A DNA stretch of 64,000 bases from Planctomycetota bacterium (GTDB lineage Bacteria > Planctomycetota > Brocadiia > Brocadiales > Bathyanammoxibiaceae). The translations under genes and the position numbers were made by a program. Of this stretch, positions 17,219-25,885 are shown in pieces; the first letter of the stretch is position 1, and each line of letters starts with the position of its first letter. The notes below the pieces were generated by a model. That model was not told where the DNA came from. It saw only the letters and a list, made by a program, of their open reading frames with translations, and ran no database searches. The DNA is taken from NCBI GenBank assembly GCA_016209685.1, contig JACQVQ010000012.1:297584-361583 (forward strand), in the 5' to 3' direction.

Positions 17219-17493
17219 TCTGCACTCAAATCCTTCCATTTGGGATTCACCGATTCAATCAGGGCGATCTTCTTTTTTCTCAGCCATCCTTTAATTTGCT
17301 TCTCCCATTTTATTGCGGTAAGGGCATCACCCACTGCTTCATAATATACCAATCTGGTTAGCTTGTACTTTTTAGTAAACCCTTCAACTAAACAATGTTT
17401 GTGCTCAAAAACCCGACGCTCTAGATTATTCGTTATGCCTGTATAGAGTGTGCCTGATTTGTTCGTCATAATGTATACATAGTACTGTCGCAT
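17185..17493 (-). CDS. GIY-YIG nuclease domain protein
   Basis: 102 aa. YYVYIMTNKSGTLYTGITNN carries the GIY-YIG-type tyrosines, with Arg in LERRVFEHK and the following EHK segment, as in the UPF0213/YhbQ group of small single-domain endonuclease-like proteins. The C-terminal EWLRDSSLRSE is read from a family D repeat (AGATTCTTCGCTCCGCTCAG), so the native C-terminus may have been altered by repeat insertion. It sits inside the repeat-rich gap between top6A and top6B. Cellular role unknown; such genes often travel with mobile DNA. Confidence 0.85.
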   Translation of the reverse strand: MRQYYVYIMTNKSGTLYTGITNNLERRVFEHKHCLVEGFTKKYKLTRLVYYEAVGDALTAIKWEKQIKGWLRKKKIALIESVNPKWKDLSAEWLRDSSLRSE

Positions 17494-17499
17494 CTTTTT

Positions 17500-17700
17500 G
17501 CTAGACCCTTCACTTCGTTCAGGGTGACAGGCTGGAGGATTCTTTGCGCAAAAGATGTCATTCTGAGCCTCCCTCCTGTCATTCTGAGCGAAGCGAAGAA
17601 TCTCATAGCGAAGAGACTAGACCCTTCGCTTCGCTCAGGGTGACAACCCGGGCGAAAGCCACCACCCAGACGTCATTCTGAGCGGAGCGAAGAATCTAAG
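17500..17700. repeat. Family D repeat cluster
   Basis: Alternating CCCTTCRCTTCGYTCAGGGT and TCATTCTGAGCGAAGCGAAG units between the GIY-YIG and nucleotidyltransferase genes. Length and order of units resemble the cluster at 16850-17218, including a shared GGCTGGAGGATTCTTTGCG segment. Confidence 0.8.
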
Positions 17701-17705
17701 CCTCT

Positions 17706-18095
17706 TTAACTTTTACACGCACATCTGCTAGTGCCAAGCATCTTTGTACGTAGTTCCTGGAAGGTTCCATCGTCGTAAAGTATGACTCCTTCTGTTAACA
17801 CATCCTCAATAAAGGGTGAACCATCATTCACAAGGGTATTTAACTCCTCTGGGGTAAAAGGTATCGCACTTGTGACTGTAGAGTTCTTGAGGTCGATGTC
17901 GTAGCTTATAGCCGATAATTTCCGATAAGCCTTCATATCATCTGGCATCACTACTAGTATATCAATGTCGCTATCCTCCGTGGCCTGCTTACGTGCCACC
18001 GAGCCGTAGAGGATTATAGAACGAACCACCCCCTTTAGCTCCTTGCATAAGGAGGCGGTAAGGTCTTTTAAGGTGTTTTCAATATCGTTGTACAT
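17706..18095 (-). CDS. MNT-type nucleotidyltransferase domain protein
   Basis: 129 aa. The polymerase-beta-like motif GSVARKQATEDSDIDILVV (~residues 32-50) has the G-S-x10-D-x-D metal-binding arrangement of minimal nucleotidyltransferases, including the MNT antitoxins that AMPylate HepT toxins. No HepT gene follows; family D repeats flank both sides. It may be an orphan antitoxin or a substrate-specific nucleotidyltransferase. Confidence 0.8.
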   Translation of the reverse strand: MYNDIENTLKDLTASLCKELKGVVRSIILYGSVARKQATEDSDIDILVVMPDDMKAYRKLSAISYDIDLKNSTVTSAIPFTPEELNTLVNDGSPFIEDVLTEGVILYDDGTFQELRTKMLGTSRCACKS

Positions 18096-18103
18096 TTTCT
18101 AGC

Positions 18104-18392
18104 CTTCTGTCATTCTGAGCGGAGCGAAGAATCTCATAGCGAAGAAACTAGACCCTTCGCTACGCTCAGGGTGACAAGTAGGGCGAGGGGCTACCACCCA
18201 GACGTCATTCTGAGCGGAGCGAAGAATCTCTGTTCACCCTTTCTACCTAGCAATGTAGCGTGCGGGTTTATCTCGCACGGCTTTTTACACACCCCTAACC
18301 CCTCTTTTTAGAGGGGAATTCACTAGAGGCGGACTGGACTCCATAGATTCCGTGCGACACGAGGTCGCAAGCTACATTCTTTCTTTCTAAAA
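18104..18392. repeat. Family D units and a GTAGCGTGCGG-type inverted repeat
   Basis: 18104-18240 holds TCATTCTGAGCGGAGCG units and their complements. From 18252, GTAGCGTGCGGGTTTATCTC and, at 18349-18375, CCGTGCGACACGAGGTCGCA form a second inverted-repeat type flanking CCCCTAACCCCTC. No gene seen. Confidence 0.7.
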
Positions 18393-19631
18393 CTATAACG
18401 GTTCTACTTTTCTTATAGCGTCTTTAATATTTTTTTCTTCTTCCTGCACACCTATCGACCAAAAGACCTCATGCAGTATGCCGGTAACAATATTTTCTAA
18501 GTTGTCTTCGAGTTCTTTAAAGGAGAACTCTCTGCTAGATTGAATATCATTATCTATTACCTTACAGGAATCGGATCGGTATGCCCATCCTATTGGCGGT
18601 ATAGCACCCAGAATATTTTCTATTCTTATCTGGAATCTTAAGACCCCCCAGTAACCCAGTTCTCTATAGAATTTTAAAGCTGTTTTACAAGAAAGACAAA
18701 TTAGTGAGATAATCTTGGGTTTTGTTATTTCTGGAATTTTTGGTTTCTCTTGCCCTGCAACGCTCAGCATGTTGGGTATCTCCGCTACAATACATTCTTT
18801 ATGAAGGAAGAAACCAAAATGATTTAATTCCCAAAAATGTGAAAATGAAAAGCGTTTAGCCGCTTCTTCAGCTTTCCCAAACTGCGAGATACCTCCCTGT
18901 ACCCTCTTTGCTTCATAAAAATAAAATGGATAGTCAGTACAAAAGTAATTGCTTTGGGTTTTTATTTTTTCGATTATTTTGGGAACTTCCTGATAAGTTG
19001 CTAATGGTTTTTGAGGGTACAATGGTATTATAGAAACCGAACAAAGTCCCTTAAGCCCTTCCTTTCCAATAGAATATAAACTACAGGCATTCAAGAAACG
19101 TTCCTCTGCCTTAAAGCGTATTTGTTCCCTCAATTCCACAGACCTTTTCCTCCTGTCCACTAGCCATTCTACATGTTGTGGTGTGGCTACATCTTCTGGA
19201 TGACTACTTCGGCCTGTACGGATATAGGTAGCTCTATCCTTGTTAAGGAAATGTGCATCGTTGCTTTGAGGAACTCTAACTACTATAAACGCTTTTGTTT
19301 TGTCCGAATTAGGGGCAACTTGAATTTCACAAAATACCGGAGGTCTTATATTTCCAAAAATTATATCTTCAACCCTTTCGTAAAGTTTGTCTCTGTGTTG
19401 TATCCCTGCATATGGAGGAATTGGTCTGCCATCTCTTTCGTCCACTCCAATTAGCAATACCCCTCCCTGAGTGTTGGCAAAGGCAGCGATTGTTTTTGCG
19501 AGCTTTTCATTGTCCGGTGGGAAGTCTTCTTTGTATTCTAAGAAAGAACCTTCTGGCATCTGATCTTTTTCACAAAAATCAATGACATCCTCGTACTTAA
19601 TGTCGTTAATAGGTTTAGTAAATATACTCAC
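18393..19631 (-). CDS. Schlafen AlbA_2-domain protein
   Basis: About 412 aa from a GTG at 19631; the frame stays open to 19712 but that part overlaps a GACGCACC-type repeat. The N-terminal half shows the AlbA_2 signature GSFLEYKEDF, LAKTIAAFANTQGGVLLIGV and the downstream YIRTGRSSHP. Such domains bind nucleic acid and occur in transcriptional regulators and antiphage proteins. The C-terminal half (residues ~190-410) matches nothing I recognise. Base composition is clearly more AT-rich than neighbouring genes, which suggests recent acquisition. Sits between the two topoisomerase VI genes. Confidence 0.7.
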   Translation of the reverse strand: MSIFTKPINDIKYEDVIDFCEKDQMPEGSFLEYKEDFPPDNEKLAKTIAAFANTQGGVLLIGVDERDGRPIPPYAGIQHRDKLYERVEDIIFGNIRPPVFCEIQVAPNSDKTKAFIVVRVPQSNDAHFLNKDRATYIRTGRSSHPEDVATPQHVEWLVDRRKRSVELREQIRFKAEERFLNACSLYSIGKEGLKGLCSVSIIPLYPQKPLATYQEVPKIIEKIKTQSNYFCTDYPFYFYEAKRVQGGISQFGKAEEAAKRFSFSHFWELNHFGFFLHKECIVAEIPNMLSVAGQEKPKIPEITKPKIISLICLSCKTALKFYRELGYWGVLRFQIRIENILGAIPPIGWAYRSDSCKVIDNDIQSSREFSFKELEDNLENIVTGILHEVFWSIGVQEEEKNIKDAIRKVEPL

Positions 19632-19757
19632 TGTGTATCCTAGAGAAGATTCTTGCCTTCTTTCCGCACGTTCATAAACAGCCTGTAAGGTGCGCCTCGA
19701 CGCACCATACACCTTTTTAAATAAAGCAGAGCTCTGCCACTACTTTAACATTAATTT

Positions 19758-19809
19758 GTAGCCGCAGGCTTTAGCCTGCGATTAACGCAACCATAAAGGG
19801 TGCGGCTAC
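19758..19809. repeat. Family C repeat
   Basis: GTAGCCGCAGGCTTTAGCCT...GGTGCGGCTAC, a double hairpin just downstream of top6B's stop. Confidence 0.75.
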
Positions 19810-19811
19810 AA

Positions 19812-21419
19812 TCACCCTCCCCTACTCTTCTCCAATACCTCCGTCAGGTTTTCTACGATTCTTTGTTCCTCCTTCTCCTTCAGTCCCAGTATCTCCCTCA
19901 GGGCTATGCCGATGTGGGGGATGTAGGTCTTTATATAAGACTTCTTCTTCTCGGATTCCTCATGGCGGCGTCTGCGGGAGAGGAAGGTGGAGAGCTTGCG
20001 CCCGCATTCCTGCAAGGCCAGCCTTATCTCCTTCTCTATCTCTGGATAGTGGGCGATGGCCTCCTTACTCTCGGAGGTGAAGGGTACCCAGACGCTTGCC
20101 ACGTGGACCATGAGGACTAATGGCCCACCTGGGAGGGCGCCGTTGGACTGGGGGAGGCCATAATTCCTCCAGGAGTTGTCTATCACCGATTCAGTAATAA
20201 TGCAGGCCGACTGTTGATAGAGTAGCGGCACACGGTTGGCGAATCTGAAGAGCCTGGCCAGACCCTCTTGTGGCAGTTCGCCTCCATAGGCCAGCCCTGC
20301 CTCCACCAGAAACGGATTCCCCCTGTATACGGAGGGGGTGCGGGTGGTGGCGGTGTAAAAATCTGCCTTGAATTGCCTCTCTAGCCCCTTCAGTATGAGC
20401 CCCTCTCCAATGGGGACGATGCAGTCCGTGGGGGGGTTCATTATCTTGGTGGAGTGTATGGCCTTGAGGAGTTTATCTGCCTCCTGTCGGGCCACCCTCT
20501 GGGGACGGGCATTCTCCGGCAGGCCGGCCTTTTCACATATCTCCTTGGCCAGTCTTGAGCTAACCCTGGAAAACTCCGTGTTAAGGAAGCTGGAGAGGGT
20601 GCGGGCCCTGGTGTCGTGGAGCATGTGTATAAGCATCCCTACCTCTATCCCGTAGGGGTGGGGCTTTATCTCTTTGGGTTCTGAGGGGAGTTCACTGCTG
20701 GCACCTGGGAGTACGAGTTCCTCCTTTTCGGGGTTTATGTATTTAAAGGCGGCGTGCGGGTTGGCCACTGCGGTCTGTTCCAGGTACTCGTCCACCGATT
20801 GACGCCCCTTCTGATACTTGGCCTCCAGCTCAATGACCACCTTTATCCCATGGGGCCTGTCCCATTCCAGCTCCTGCTCCTTCACTATGACAGGTTCGTT
20901 CTTCTGTGTGTCCATCATAAGCTCGCAGTAGTAGGCGGGCTTACTGGGCTTGGTCCTGGAGGTGATGCTTACGGGGCGGCCCGTGGTGAGCTGTCCATAC
21001 ATGCCTGCCGCAGATATCCCTATACCCTGCTGTCCCCTGGCCATCTTGAGGCGGTGGAACTTGGAGCCGTAGAGGAGTTTGGCGAAGATGCGTGGTATCT
21101 GGTCTCTCACAATCCCTGGCCCATTATCCTCTATGGTTACCCTGAAGCGGTCTTCATTTTCGGTGGGGTCTACCTTGACGGTGATTTCAGGCAGTATCCT
21201 TGCCTCCTCGCAGGCGTCCAGGGAGTTATCCACCCCTTCCTTGACGCAGGTCAGTAGGGCCTTCTTGGGGTTATCAAAGCCCAGGAGGTGGCGGTTTTTG
21301 GTAAAGAATTCACTGACGGAGATTTCTCTCTGTTTCTGGCCCATTTCATGGGCTATGTCCCTGGTGGTTATCTCAAGTTGCTCTACGCTGGTCTTCTTTG
21401 CCGCTAGCTGTTGGGGCAT
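19812..21419 (-). CDS. top6B: DNA topoisomerase VI subunit B
   Basis: 535 aa ATPase subunit of topoisomerase VI. GHKL motifs: KEGVDNSLDACEEA (N box, ~60), VTIEDNGPGI (G1, ~95), GQQGIGISAAGMYGQL (G2, ~125), then the transducer domain with Lys in FRFANRVPLLYQ. ATG 21419 has AAAGGAGAT six bases upstream. The C-terminus lacks the extra Ig-like domain of some archaeal forms. Same strand as top6A but separated by the accessory region. Bacteria with gyrase generally lack this enzyme, so acquisition from archaea is likely; whether gyrase is also present is not visible. Confidence 0.93.
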   Translation of the reverse strand: MPQQLAAKKTSVEQLEITTRDIAHEMGQKQREISVSEFFTKNRHLLGFDNPKKALLTCVKEGVDNSLDACEEARILPEITVKVDPTENEDRFRVTIEDNGPGIVRDQIPRIFAKLLYGSKFHRLKMARGQQGIGISAAGMYGQLTTGRPVSITSRTKPSKPAYYCELMMDTQKNEPVIVKEQELEWDRPHGIKVVIELEAKYQKGRQSVDEYLEQTAVANPHAAFKYINPEKEELVLPGASSELPSEPKEIKPHPYGIEVGMLIHMLHDTRARTLSSFLNTEFSRVSSRLAKEICEKAGLPENARPQRVARQEADKLLKAIHSTKIMNPPTDCIVPIGEGLILKGLERQFKADFYTATTRTPSVYRGNPFLVEAGLAYGGELPQEGLARLFRFANRVPLLYQQSACIITESVIDNSWRNYGLPQSNGALPGGPLVLMVHVASVWVPFTSESKEAIAHYPEIEKEIRLALQECGRKLSTFLSRRRRHEESEKKKSYIKTYIPHIGIALREILGLKEKEEQRIVENLTEVLEKSRGG

Positions 21420-21519
21420 TAGTATCTCCTTTGTGGCCCAGAATACATGCCTGTCTTTATAAATACAATCCGCATTATATTGCTAAGCCCCAGAATGTCA
21501 ACAAGGTAGGTGTACGTCT

Positions 21520-21656
21520 AGTAACTGTCACCCTGAGCGTAGCGAAGGGTCTAGTTTACGTTACTAGATTCTTCGCTTCCCCTTCGCTACGCTCAGGGCT
21601 TTGGCTCACTCAGAATGACAAATCGTGCTGTGTAGACTTTTTCAGAGGTCTCGTTA
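21520..21656. repeat. Family D MITE-like element
   Basis: An internal palindrome CACCCTGAGCGTAGCGAAG...CTACGCTCAGGGC with CACTCAGAATGACA, ending with GACTTTTTCAGAGGTCTC (21637-21654), the family D terminal sequence. It lies between birA's 3' end and top6B's 5' end. Confidence 0.75.
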
Positions 21657-21659
21657 TAT

Positions 21660-22640
21660 CTAAAATACCTCCCTGATAGTCAGGTGCTCCCACCTGAGGG
21701 TCTTTCTGTGTCCTGTATCAAGTTCCATAATCACCCCACCCGTGGTGGAGAGGTCTATAATCCTGCCTGTGTATTCCACCCCCTCTTCCTCCACCAGTGC
21801 TCTATGGCCGATTATTGGGGAGAGTTGTACCCAGCGCTCTTTTATACCCTTGTAATCGCCGTCCTTAAGGCGTCCATACCACTTATCAAGGTGCTGGAGG
21901 ACGGCCCTGGCCATAGCTATGCGGTCTACAGGCCGTCCGAGTTCAATGAGCAGGGAAGTAGCCGGATAGATGACCTCCTTTGGGAGTTCTTTTCTGGAGA
22001 GGTTCACGTTGAGTCCTATCCCTGCCAGGAAGTAGGCCCCTCTCCCTTTGGGGGTCTCTGCCTCCACCAGTATCCCGCAGGTCTTTTTGTTGTTTATCAG
22101 GACGTCGTTGGGCCACTTTATCAGGGCCTCAAGCCCCAGTTCATCCCGGATGGCCTCTGCCACTGCCACCGCTACCATGCCCGATAAGAGACGGACCCTC
22201 TCGTAGGGCATCTTAGGCCTGAGGATAATTGACACGAGCAGTCCTTTGTATTTGGGGCACAGCCAGCGGCGATTGACCCTCCCCCTGCCCCTCCTCTGGA
22301 ATTCAGCGAATACGCAGGTACCCTCCCTTGCCCCCTTTTCTGCCATGGCCCTGGCAGTGTCCATGGTGGAGTCTACCTCCTCGTAGGTGAGGATGTCGCG
22401 TCCGATAATGCTGGTTTGTAACCCCATCTGTATCTCGTCAGGCAGTAGCCTGTCAGGGACACCTCTCAGGCGGTAGCCGTAGCGGGGGTGGTGCTCCAGG
22501 GAGTAGCCCGCCTGTTCCAGGTGCCTCAGTTCCAGCCTGATAGATTCCGCGCCCAATGCGGTACGGGTAGCCAGCCCTCGGAGGGAGACCCATCTATCCT
22601 GGCATTCATGCAGTACGTCAAGGACGGCAACTTTGGACAT
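21660..22640 (-). CDS. birA: Biotin-protein ligase / biotin operon repressor
   Basis: 326 aa. The N-terminal winged helix (MSKVAVLDVLHECQDRWVSL ... residues 1-60) is followed by the catalytic domain with RRGRGRVNRRW (~117, biotinyl-AMP loop), KWPNDVLINNKKTCGILVE (~172) and the C-terminal SH3-like domain GGVIMELDTGHRKTLRW. It attaches biotin to acetyl-CoA carboxylase and may repress biotin genes. GGGAG precedes ATG 22640. A bioD gene lies 36 kb away in the window. Confidence 0.93.
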   Translation of the reverse strand: MSKVAVLDVLHECQDRWVSLRGLATRTALGAESIRLELRHLEQAGYSLEHHPRYGYRLRGVPDRLLPDEIQMGLQTSIIGRDILTYEEVDSTMDTARAMAEKGAREGTCVFAEFQRRGRGRVNRRWLCPKYKGLLVSIILRPKMPYERVRLLSGMVAVAVAEAIRDELGLEALIKWPNDVLINNKKTCGILVEAETPKGRGAYFLAGIGLNVNLSRKELPKEVIYPATSLLIELGRPVDRIAMARAVLQHLDKWYGRLKDGDYKGIKERWVQLSPIIGHRALVEEEGVEYTGRIIDLSTTGGVIMELDTGHRKTLRWEHLTIREVF

Positions 22641-22817
22641 ATACTCCCATCACGCTCTAAGTTAGTGGTTCACAAGAGATTATAGCTATAGGTCTTGAAG
22701 TCAGTCAAGGATTATAAGTTATGATGTCTGCTCTTGTGTCCGAACATCGGCAGACTTTTGTTGTTGACAAAGTTGCTGTCATCCTGTTTTATACTGTAGC
22801 GTCTAATGTAACCTGAA

Positions 22818-22832
22818 TCCGCCTCAGGCGGA
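22818..22832. repeat. Palindrome family A upstream of a start codon
   Basis: TCCGCCTCAGGCGGA ends seven bases before ATG 22840, so the repeat occupies the ribosome-binding position. TTGACA at 22764 is an isolated -35-like hexamer. Confidence 0.8.
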
Positions 22833-22839
22833 ATAAGTC

Positions 22840-23052
22840 ATGACAATAAAGGGATACGTTGATTACAAACGTAGGGAATTCTGTAAGGACGTGAAGTGTC
22901 CTGTGCAGTTGGACCTGGACGCCCAGAAGGAGGGGTCTGAGGCGTATGACGGTATAAGGAAGATATGCAAGACGGGTTGTAGATATACGACGTATCAATT
23001 CCATCACTGGTTAATAGAGAAAGGTTACTTGATTATCAGGCCCGAGAAATAA
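22840..23052 (+). CDS. Conserved small Cys-containing protein (hypothetical)
   Basis: 70 aa, basic, with four Cys in two pairs (FCKDVKCPVQ and ICKTGCRYT), a possible small zinc or redox site. The segment TTYQFHHWLIEKGYLIIR looks like a helix-strand end. ATG at 22840, stop 21 bp before the LsrF-like gene, so the two probably share a transcript. Not recognised as a named family. The gene has its own ribosome site replaced by a family A repeat. Confidence 0.6.
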   Translation: MTIKGYVDYKRREFCKDVKCPVQLDLDAQKEGSEAYDGIRKICKTGCRYTTYQFHHWLIEKGYLIIRPEK

Positions 23053-23073
23053 AATAAAAGGAGGTATTGGAAG

Positions 23074-23886
23074 ATGGATTGGGGAATGAAGAACCGCATG
23101 GCGCAGTTAATACAGCCGGATGGCCATTGCCTGTTCATGCCTATAGACCACGGATATTTTCAAGGCCCTACCAGCAAATTGGAAAGACCCTGGGAGACGG
23201 TCAAACCGCTCCTGCCCTATTGCGATGCGGTCTTCTGCACTAGAGGGGTATTACGCTCGGTCATAGACCCCGCCAGTACGAAACCTATCATCCTCAGGGT
23301 ATCAGGCGGTACCAGCATGGTGGGTAAAGACCTGGCCAACGAGGGGATTACGACCTCTATAAAAGAGGCCGTCCGGCTCAATGCGTCGGCCCTGGGCATG
23401 TCTGTCTTTATAGGTAGTGATTATGAGCATCAGACGTTGCTGAATTTAGGGAGGCTGGTGGATGAGGCCGAGGAGCATGGTATTCCAGTGATGGCAGTCA
23501 CTGCAGTAGGCAGGGAGTTAGAGAAACGGGACGCCAGGTATCTTGGCCTGTGCTGTCGCATTGCGGCGGAACTGGGGGCACGTGTAGTAAAGACCTACTG
23601 GTGTGAGAACTTTGAGAAGGTCACGAACGGCTGTCCCGTTCCGGTGGTTATAGCTGGCGGGCCTAAGACGGATTCGGAGCTTGAGGTGTTGAAGTTCGTA
23701 CACGACGGTATGCAGAAGGGCGCCATAGGCGTGAACCTGGGTCGTAACATCTGGCAGAATCCACACCCGGTGGCCATGGCAAAGGCCATCTGGGCTATCA
23801 TCCATGAGAACGCCACCGCCCAGGAGGCCCATGAGGTGTACAACGAGATTAAGAGCGGGCGTAGGCCGGTAACTTCCGGGGTTTGA
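23074..23886 (+). CDS. LsrF-like class I aldolase/thiolase
   Basis: 270 aa. The DeoC/FbaB TIM-barrel family, closest in appearance to LsrF (3-hydroxy-5-phosphonooxypentane-2,4-dione thiolase) and archaeal-type fructose-bisphosphate aldolases: LFMPIDHGYFQGP, the Schiff-base Lys in ARVVKTYWCENFEKV (~180), and VVIAGGPKT with GAIGVNLGRNIWQ for the phosphate. AAAAGGAGG precedes ATG 23074. No lsr import or kinase genes are nearby; instead a Zn dehydrogenase and a class II aldolase follow, so a sugar-phosphate pathway is more likely than AI-2 breakdown. Confidence 0.8.
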   Translation: MDWGMKNRMAQLIQPDGHCLFMPIDHGYFQGPTSKLERPWETVKPLLPYCDAVFCTRGVLRSVIDPASTKPIILRVSGGTSMVGKDLANEGITTSIKEAVRLNASALGMSVFIGSDYEHQTLLNLGRLVDEAEEHGIPVMAVTAVGRELEKRDARYLGLCCRIAAELGARVVKTYWCENFEKVTNGCPVPVVIAGGPKTDSELEVLKFVHDGMQKGAIGVNLGRNIWQNPHPVAMAKAIWAIIHENATAQEAHEVYNEIKSGRRPVTSGV

Positions 23887-23904
23887 TTAATCAGGCCGCA
23901 GCAT

Positions 23905-23932
23905 GTAGGGTGCGTCCTGACGCACCCTACTG
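23905..23932. repeat. Short palindrome GTAGGGTGCGTC/GACGCACCCTAC
   Basis: A 26-bp near-perfect palindrome downstream of the LsrF-like gene; a related copy lies at 52432-52456. Could act as a terminator-like hairpin, although no T-run follows. Confidence 0.65.
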
Positions 23933-23974
23933 TACTGTCCGCACGGGATATGACACGTGCAGAGCGAAGGAAGT

Positions 23975-24238
23975 ATGAGGAAAAATAAAACTTCTATGTC
24001 CAGGGCAGGGAGCTACCAGAAAATCGGCGAATTTTGGGACACACATGACCTTGCCGATTACTGGGACAAAACGAAACCAGCGGAGTTTGAAGTTGATATA
24101 CAATCTGAGGCCACCTACTATGCCGTAGAAAAAGGGCTAGCGGAAAAGCTTCAAACCCTCGCCAAACGGCATGGCATACCGGCAAATACGCTCTTAAATC
24201 TCTGGGTGCAGGAGAAATTAAAAGACCGCAAAATTTAA
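23975..24238 (+). CDS. CopG-type (BrnA-like) antitoxin
   Basis: 87 aa from ATG 23975 (GTG 23957 possible). The segment IGEFWDTHDLADYWDKTKP followed by EFEVDIQSEATYYAVEKGLA and ANTLLNLWVQEKL is typical of the CopG antitoxin family with a C-terminal ribbon-helix-helix. Such proteins normally pair with a BrnT-type or similar toxin, but the flanking genes are an aldolase and a dehydrogenase, so the toxin is missing here. Ends 13 bp before the dehydrogenase. Confidence 0.8.
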   Translation: MRKNKTSMSRAGSYQKIGEFWDTHDLADYWDKTKPAEFEVDIQSEATYYAVEKGLAEKLQTLAKRHGIPANTLLNLWVQEKLKDRKI

Positions 24239-24251
24239 TTATAGGCAGATT

Positions 24252-25277
24252 ATGCGCATAGCAATGTACTACAATAACCGAGATGTCCGTCTGCAGGAGA
24301 TGCCTACCCCGGAGATTGGCCCCGGCGAACTGCTGGTAAAGGTACTGGCAAGCGGTGTTTGCGGCAGTGACGTCATGGAGTGGTACCGCATTAAAAAGGC
24401 CCCCCTGGTGCTAGGACACGAGATAACCGGAGAGATTGTCAAGGTGGGGGAGGGGGTAAGGTCTTATAAGGTTGGCCAGAGGGTATTCGTCTCCCACCAC
24501 GTCCCTTGTAATACGTGCCGTTACTGCATGGGCGGTAAACATACGGCTTGTGAGACCTTACACACCACCAATTTTTATCCTGGGGGCTTTGCCGAGCACA
24601 TACGGGTGCCGCCAATCAACGTGGATAGAGGTGTGTTCTTACTCCCTGACGAGGTATCACTTGATGATGGGACGTTTATAGAGCCGCTGGCCTGCGTCGT
24701 GCGTGGACAGAAACTTGCTGGCATGATGCCCGGTCATACCATACTCGTTATGGGCAGTGGCATCTCCGGGATACTCCATATTGCCCTGGCCCGCGCCCTG
24801 GAGGTAGGACGTATTATCGCTACAGACATGAATGAACACCGTATGAAGCTGGCCAAGAAATTCGGGGCAGACGTAGTGGCACATGCCAGAGAAGATATAC
24901 CTGCCCTTGTACGCCGGGTTAACGAGAATAGGCTTGCTGACCTGGTAATAGTCTGTACGGGCGCACTCCCCGCCTTTACCCAGGCACTACAATCGGTTGA
25001 TAAGGGAGGTACCGTATTATTCTTCGCACCTACGGAACCAGGCGTCAACCTGCCCGTCCCAGTCAATGACTTCTGGCGGAACGGGATAACCCTGATGCCC
25101 TCCTACGGCGCCGCCCCGATGGACCTTACGGTAGCCCTGGACCTAATCCGCGCCCGCAGGGTGCCAGTCCACGAGATGATAACCCACCGCCTGGGCCTCG
25201 CAGAGACAGGCAAGGGGTTCCAGCTTGTCGCCGGCGCCAATGAATCCTTAAAAGTGATAGTATATCCACAGAAGTGA
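24252..25277 (+). CDS. Zinc-dependent alcohol/sorbitol-type dehydrogenase
   Basis: 341 aa medium-chain dehydrogenase. Catalytic zinc ligands in SGVCGSD (Cys37) and LGHEITGEI (His59/Glu60); structural zinc Cys cluster CNTCRYCMGGKHTAC (~88-102); Rossmann motif VMGSGISGILHIALA (~163). Family includes threonine, sorbitol and galactitol dehydrogenases; the substrate is probably a polyol or hydroxy-acid. Start ATG 24252 follows the CopG gene by 13 bp. Together with the LsrF-like and class II aldolases it suggests a small sugar-phosphate or polyol route. Confidence 0.88.
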   Translation: MRIAMYYNNRDVRLQEMPTPEIGPGELLVKVLASGVCGSDVMEWYRIKKAPLVLGHEITGEIVKVGEGVRSYKVGQRVFVSHHVPCNTCRYCMGGKHTACETLHTTNFYPGGFAEHIRVPPINVDRGVFLLPDEVSLDDGTFIEPLACVVRGQKLAGMMPGHTILVMGSGISGILHIALARALEVGRIIATDMNEHRMKLAKKFGADVVAHAREDIPALVRRVNENRLADLVIVCTGALPAFTQALQSVDKGGTVLFFAPTEPGVNLPVPVNDFWRNGITLMPSYGAAPMDLTVALDLIRARRVPVHEMITHRLGLAETGKGFQLVAGANESLKVIVYPQK

Positions 25278-25321
25278 AGCTGAATATTTATTAACGGATT
25301 GTAGAACCCTCCGCTATCCAG

Positions 25322-25885
25322 ATGCTCAAAACCTTCCAGAAGGTCGGCCAGCAACTGCTGGCCCTGGGTCTCATCACCTCCCACGGCGGCAATGCCAGCA
25401 TAAGGAGGGGTGATAAGATTTTTATCACCCGTCATGCCAGTATGCTGGGCTGTCTGGGGAGGGGGGACGTCATAAAACTTGGTCTAAATGACACAGGCCC
25501 TGCGACCAAAAGGGCCTCCTTTGAACTGCCCGTCCACAGGGAGATATATCTCCACTCGGGGGCCGGGGCCGTCCTCCACGCCCACCCTCCCCATGCCATT
25601 GCCCTGTCCATTGTAGAGAAGGACATAAGGCCCAGGGATGCAGAAGGGGCTATCTTGCTAAAGGAGGTACCGATTATAGAGACTACGGAGGTAGTAGGCT
25701 CTAAGGAGGTGGGTATCAAGGCCGCTGGATTGCTAAAGGGGTATAAGGTAGTAATGATTAAAGGGCATGGGAGTTTTGCCGTTGGGGAGACCCTGGAGGA
25801 GGCCCTCTGCTATACCTCTGCCCTGGAGGATTCAGCCCGGATTATCTTTCTGTTGAGAGGGCTGGGGGTAGGGAATAGGGGGTAG
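25322..25885 (+). CDS. Class II aldolase/adducin family protein
   Basis: 187 aa. Zinc-binding HAHPPHAIAL (~79-88) and the later IKGHGSFAVG (~143) His, plus the N-terminal TSHGGNASIR, mark the fuculose/ribulose-phosphate aldolase family. The catalytic Glu would be in FELPVHREIY. The last residues LGVGNRG are read from a GGGGGTAGGGAATAGGG-type word repeat, so the C-terminus has been eroded or replaced. Last gene of the LsrF-dehydrogenase cluster. Confidence 0.85.
   Translation: MLKTFQKVGQQLLALGLITSHGGNASIRRGDKIFITRHASMLGCLGRGDVIKLGLNDTGPATKRASFELPVHREIYLHSGAGAVLHAHPPHAIALSIVEKDIRPRDAEGAILLKEVPIIETTEVVGSKEVGIKAAGLLKGYKVVMIKGHGSFAVGETLEEALCYTSALEDSARIIFLLRGLGVGNRG

Noticed and set aside
16850-18240. 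CRISPR-like array from regularly recurring TCATTCTGAGCG units
   Set aside because: Units alternate orientation, spacing is irregular, segments between are themselves repeats, and no cas genes are present.
22764-22795. Promoter TTGACA with TATACT upstream of the 70-aa gene
   Set aside because: The spacer would be 20 bp, too long for a confident sigma70 call.
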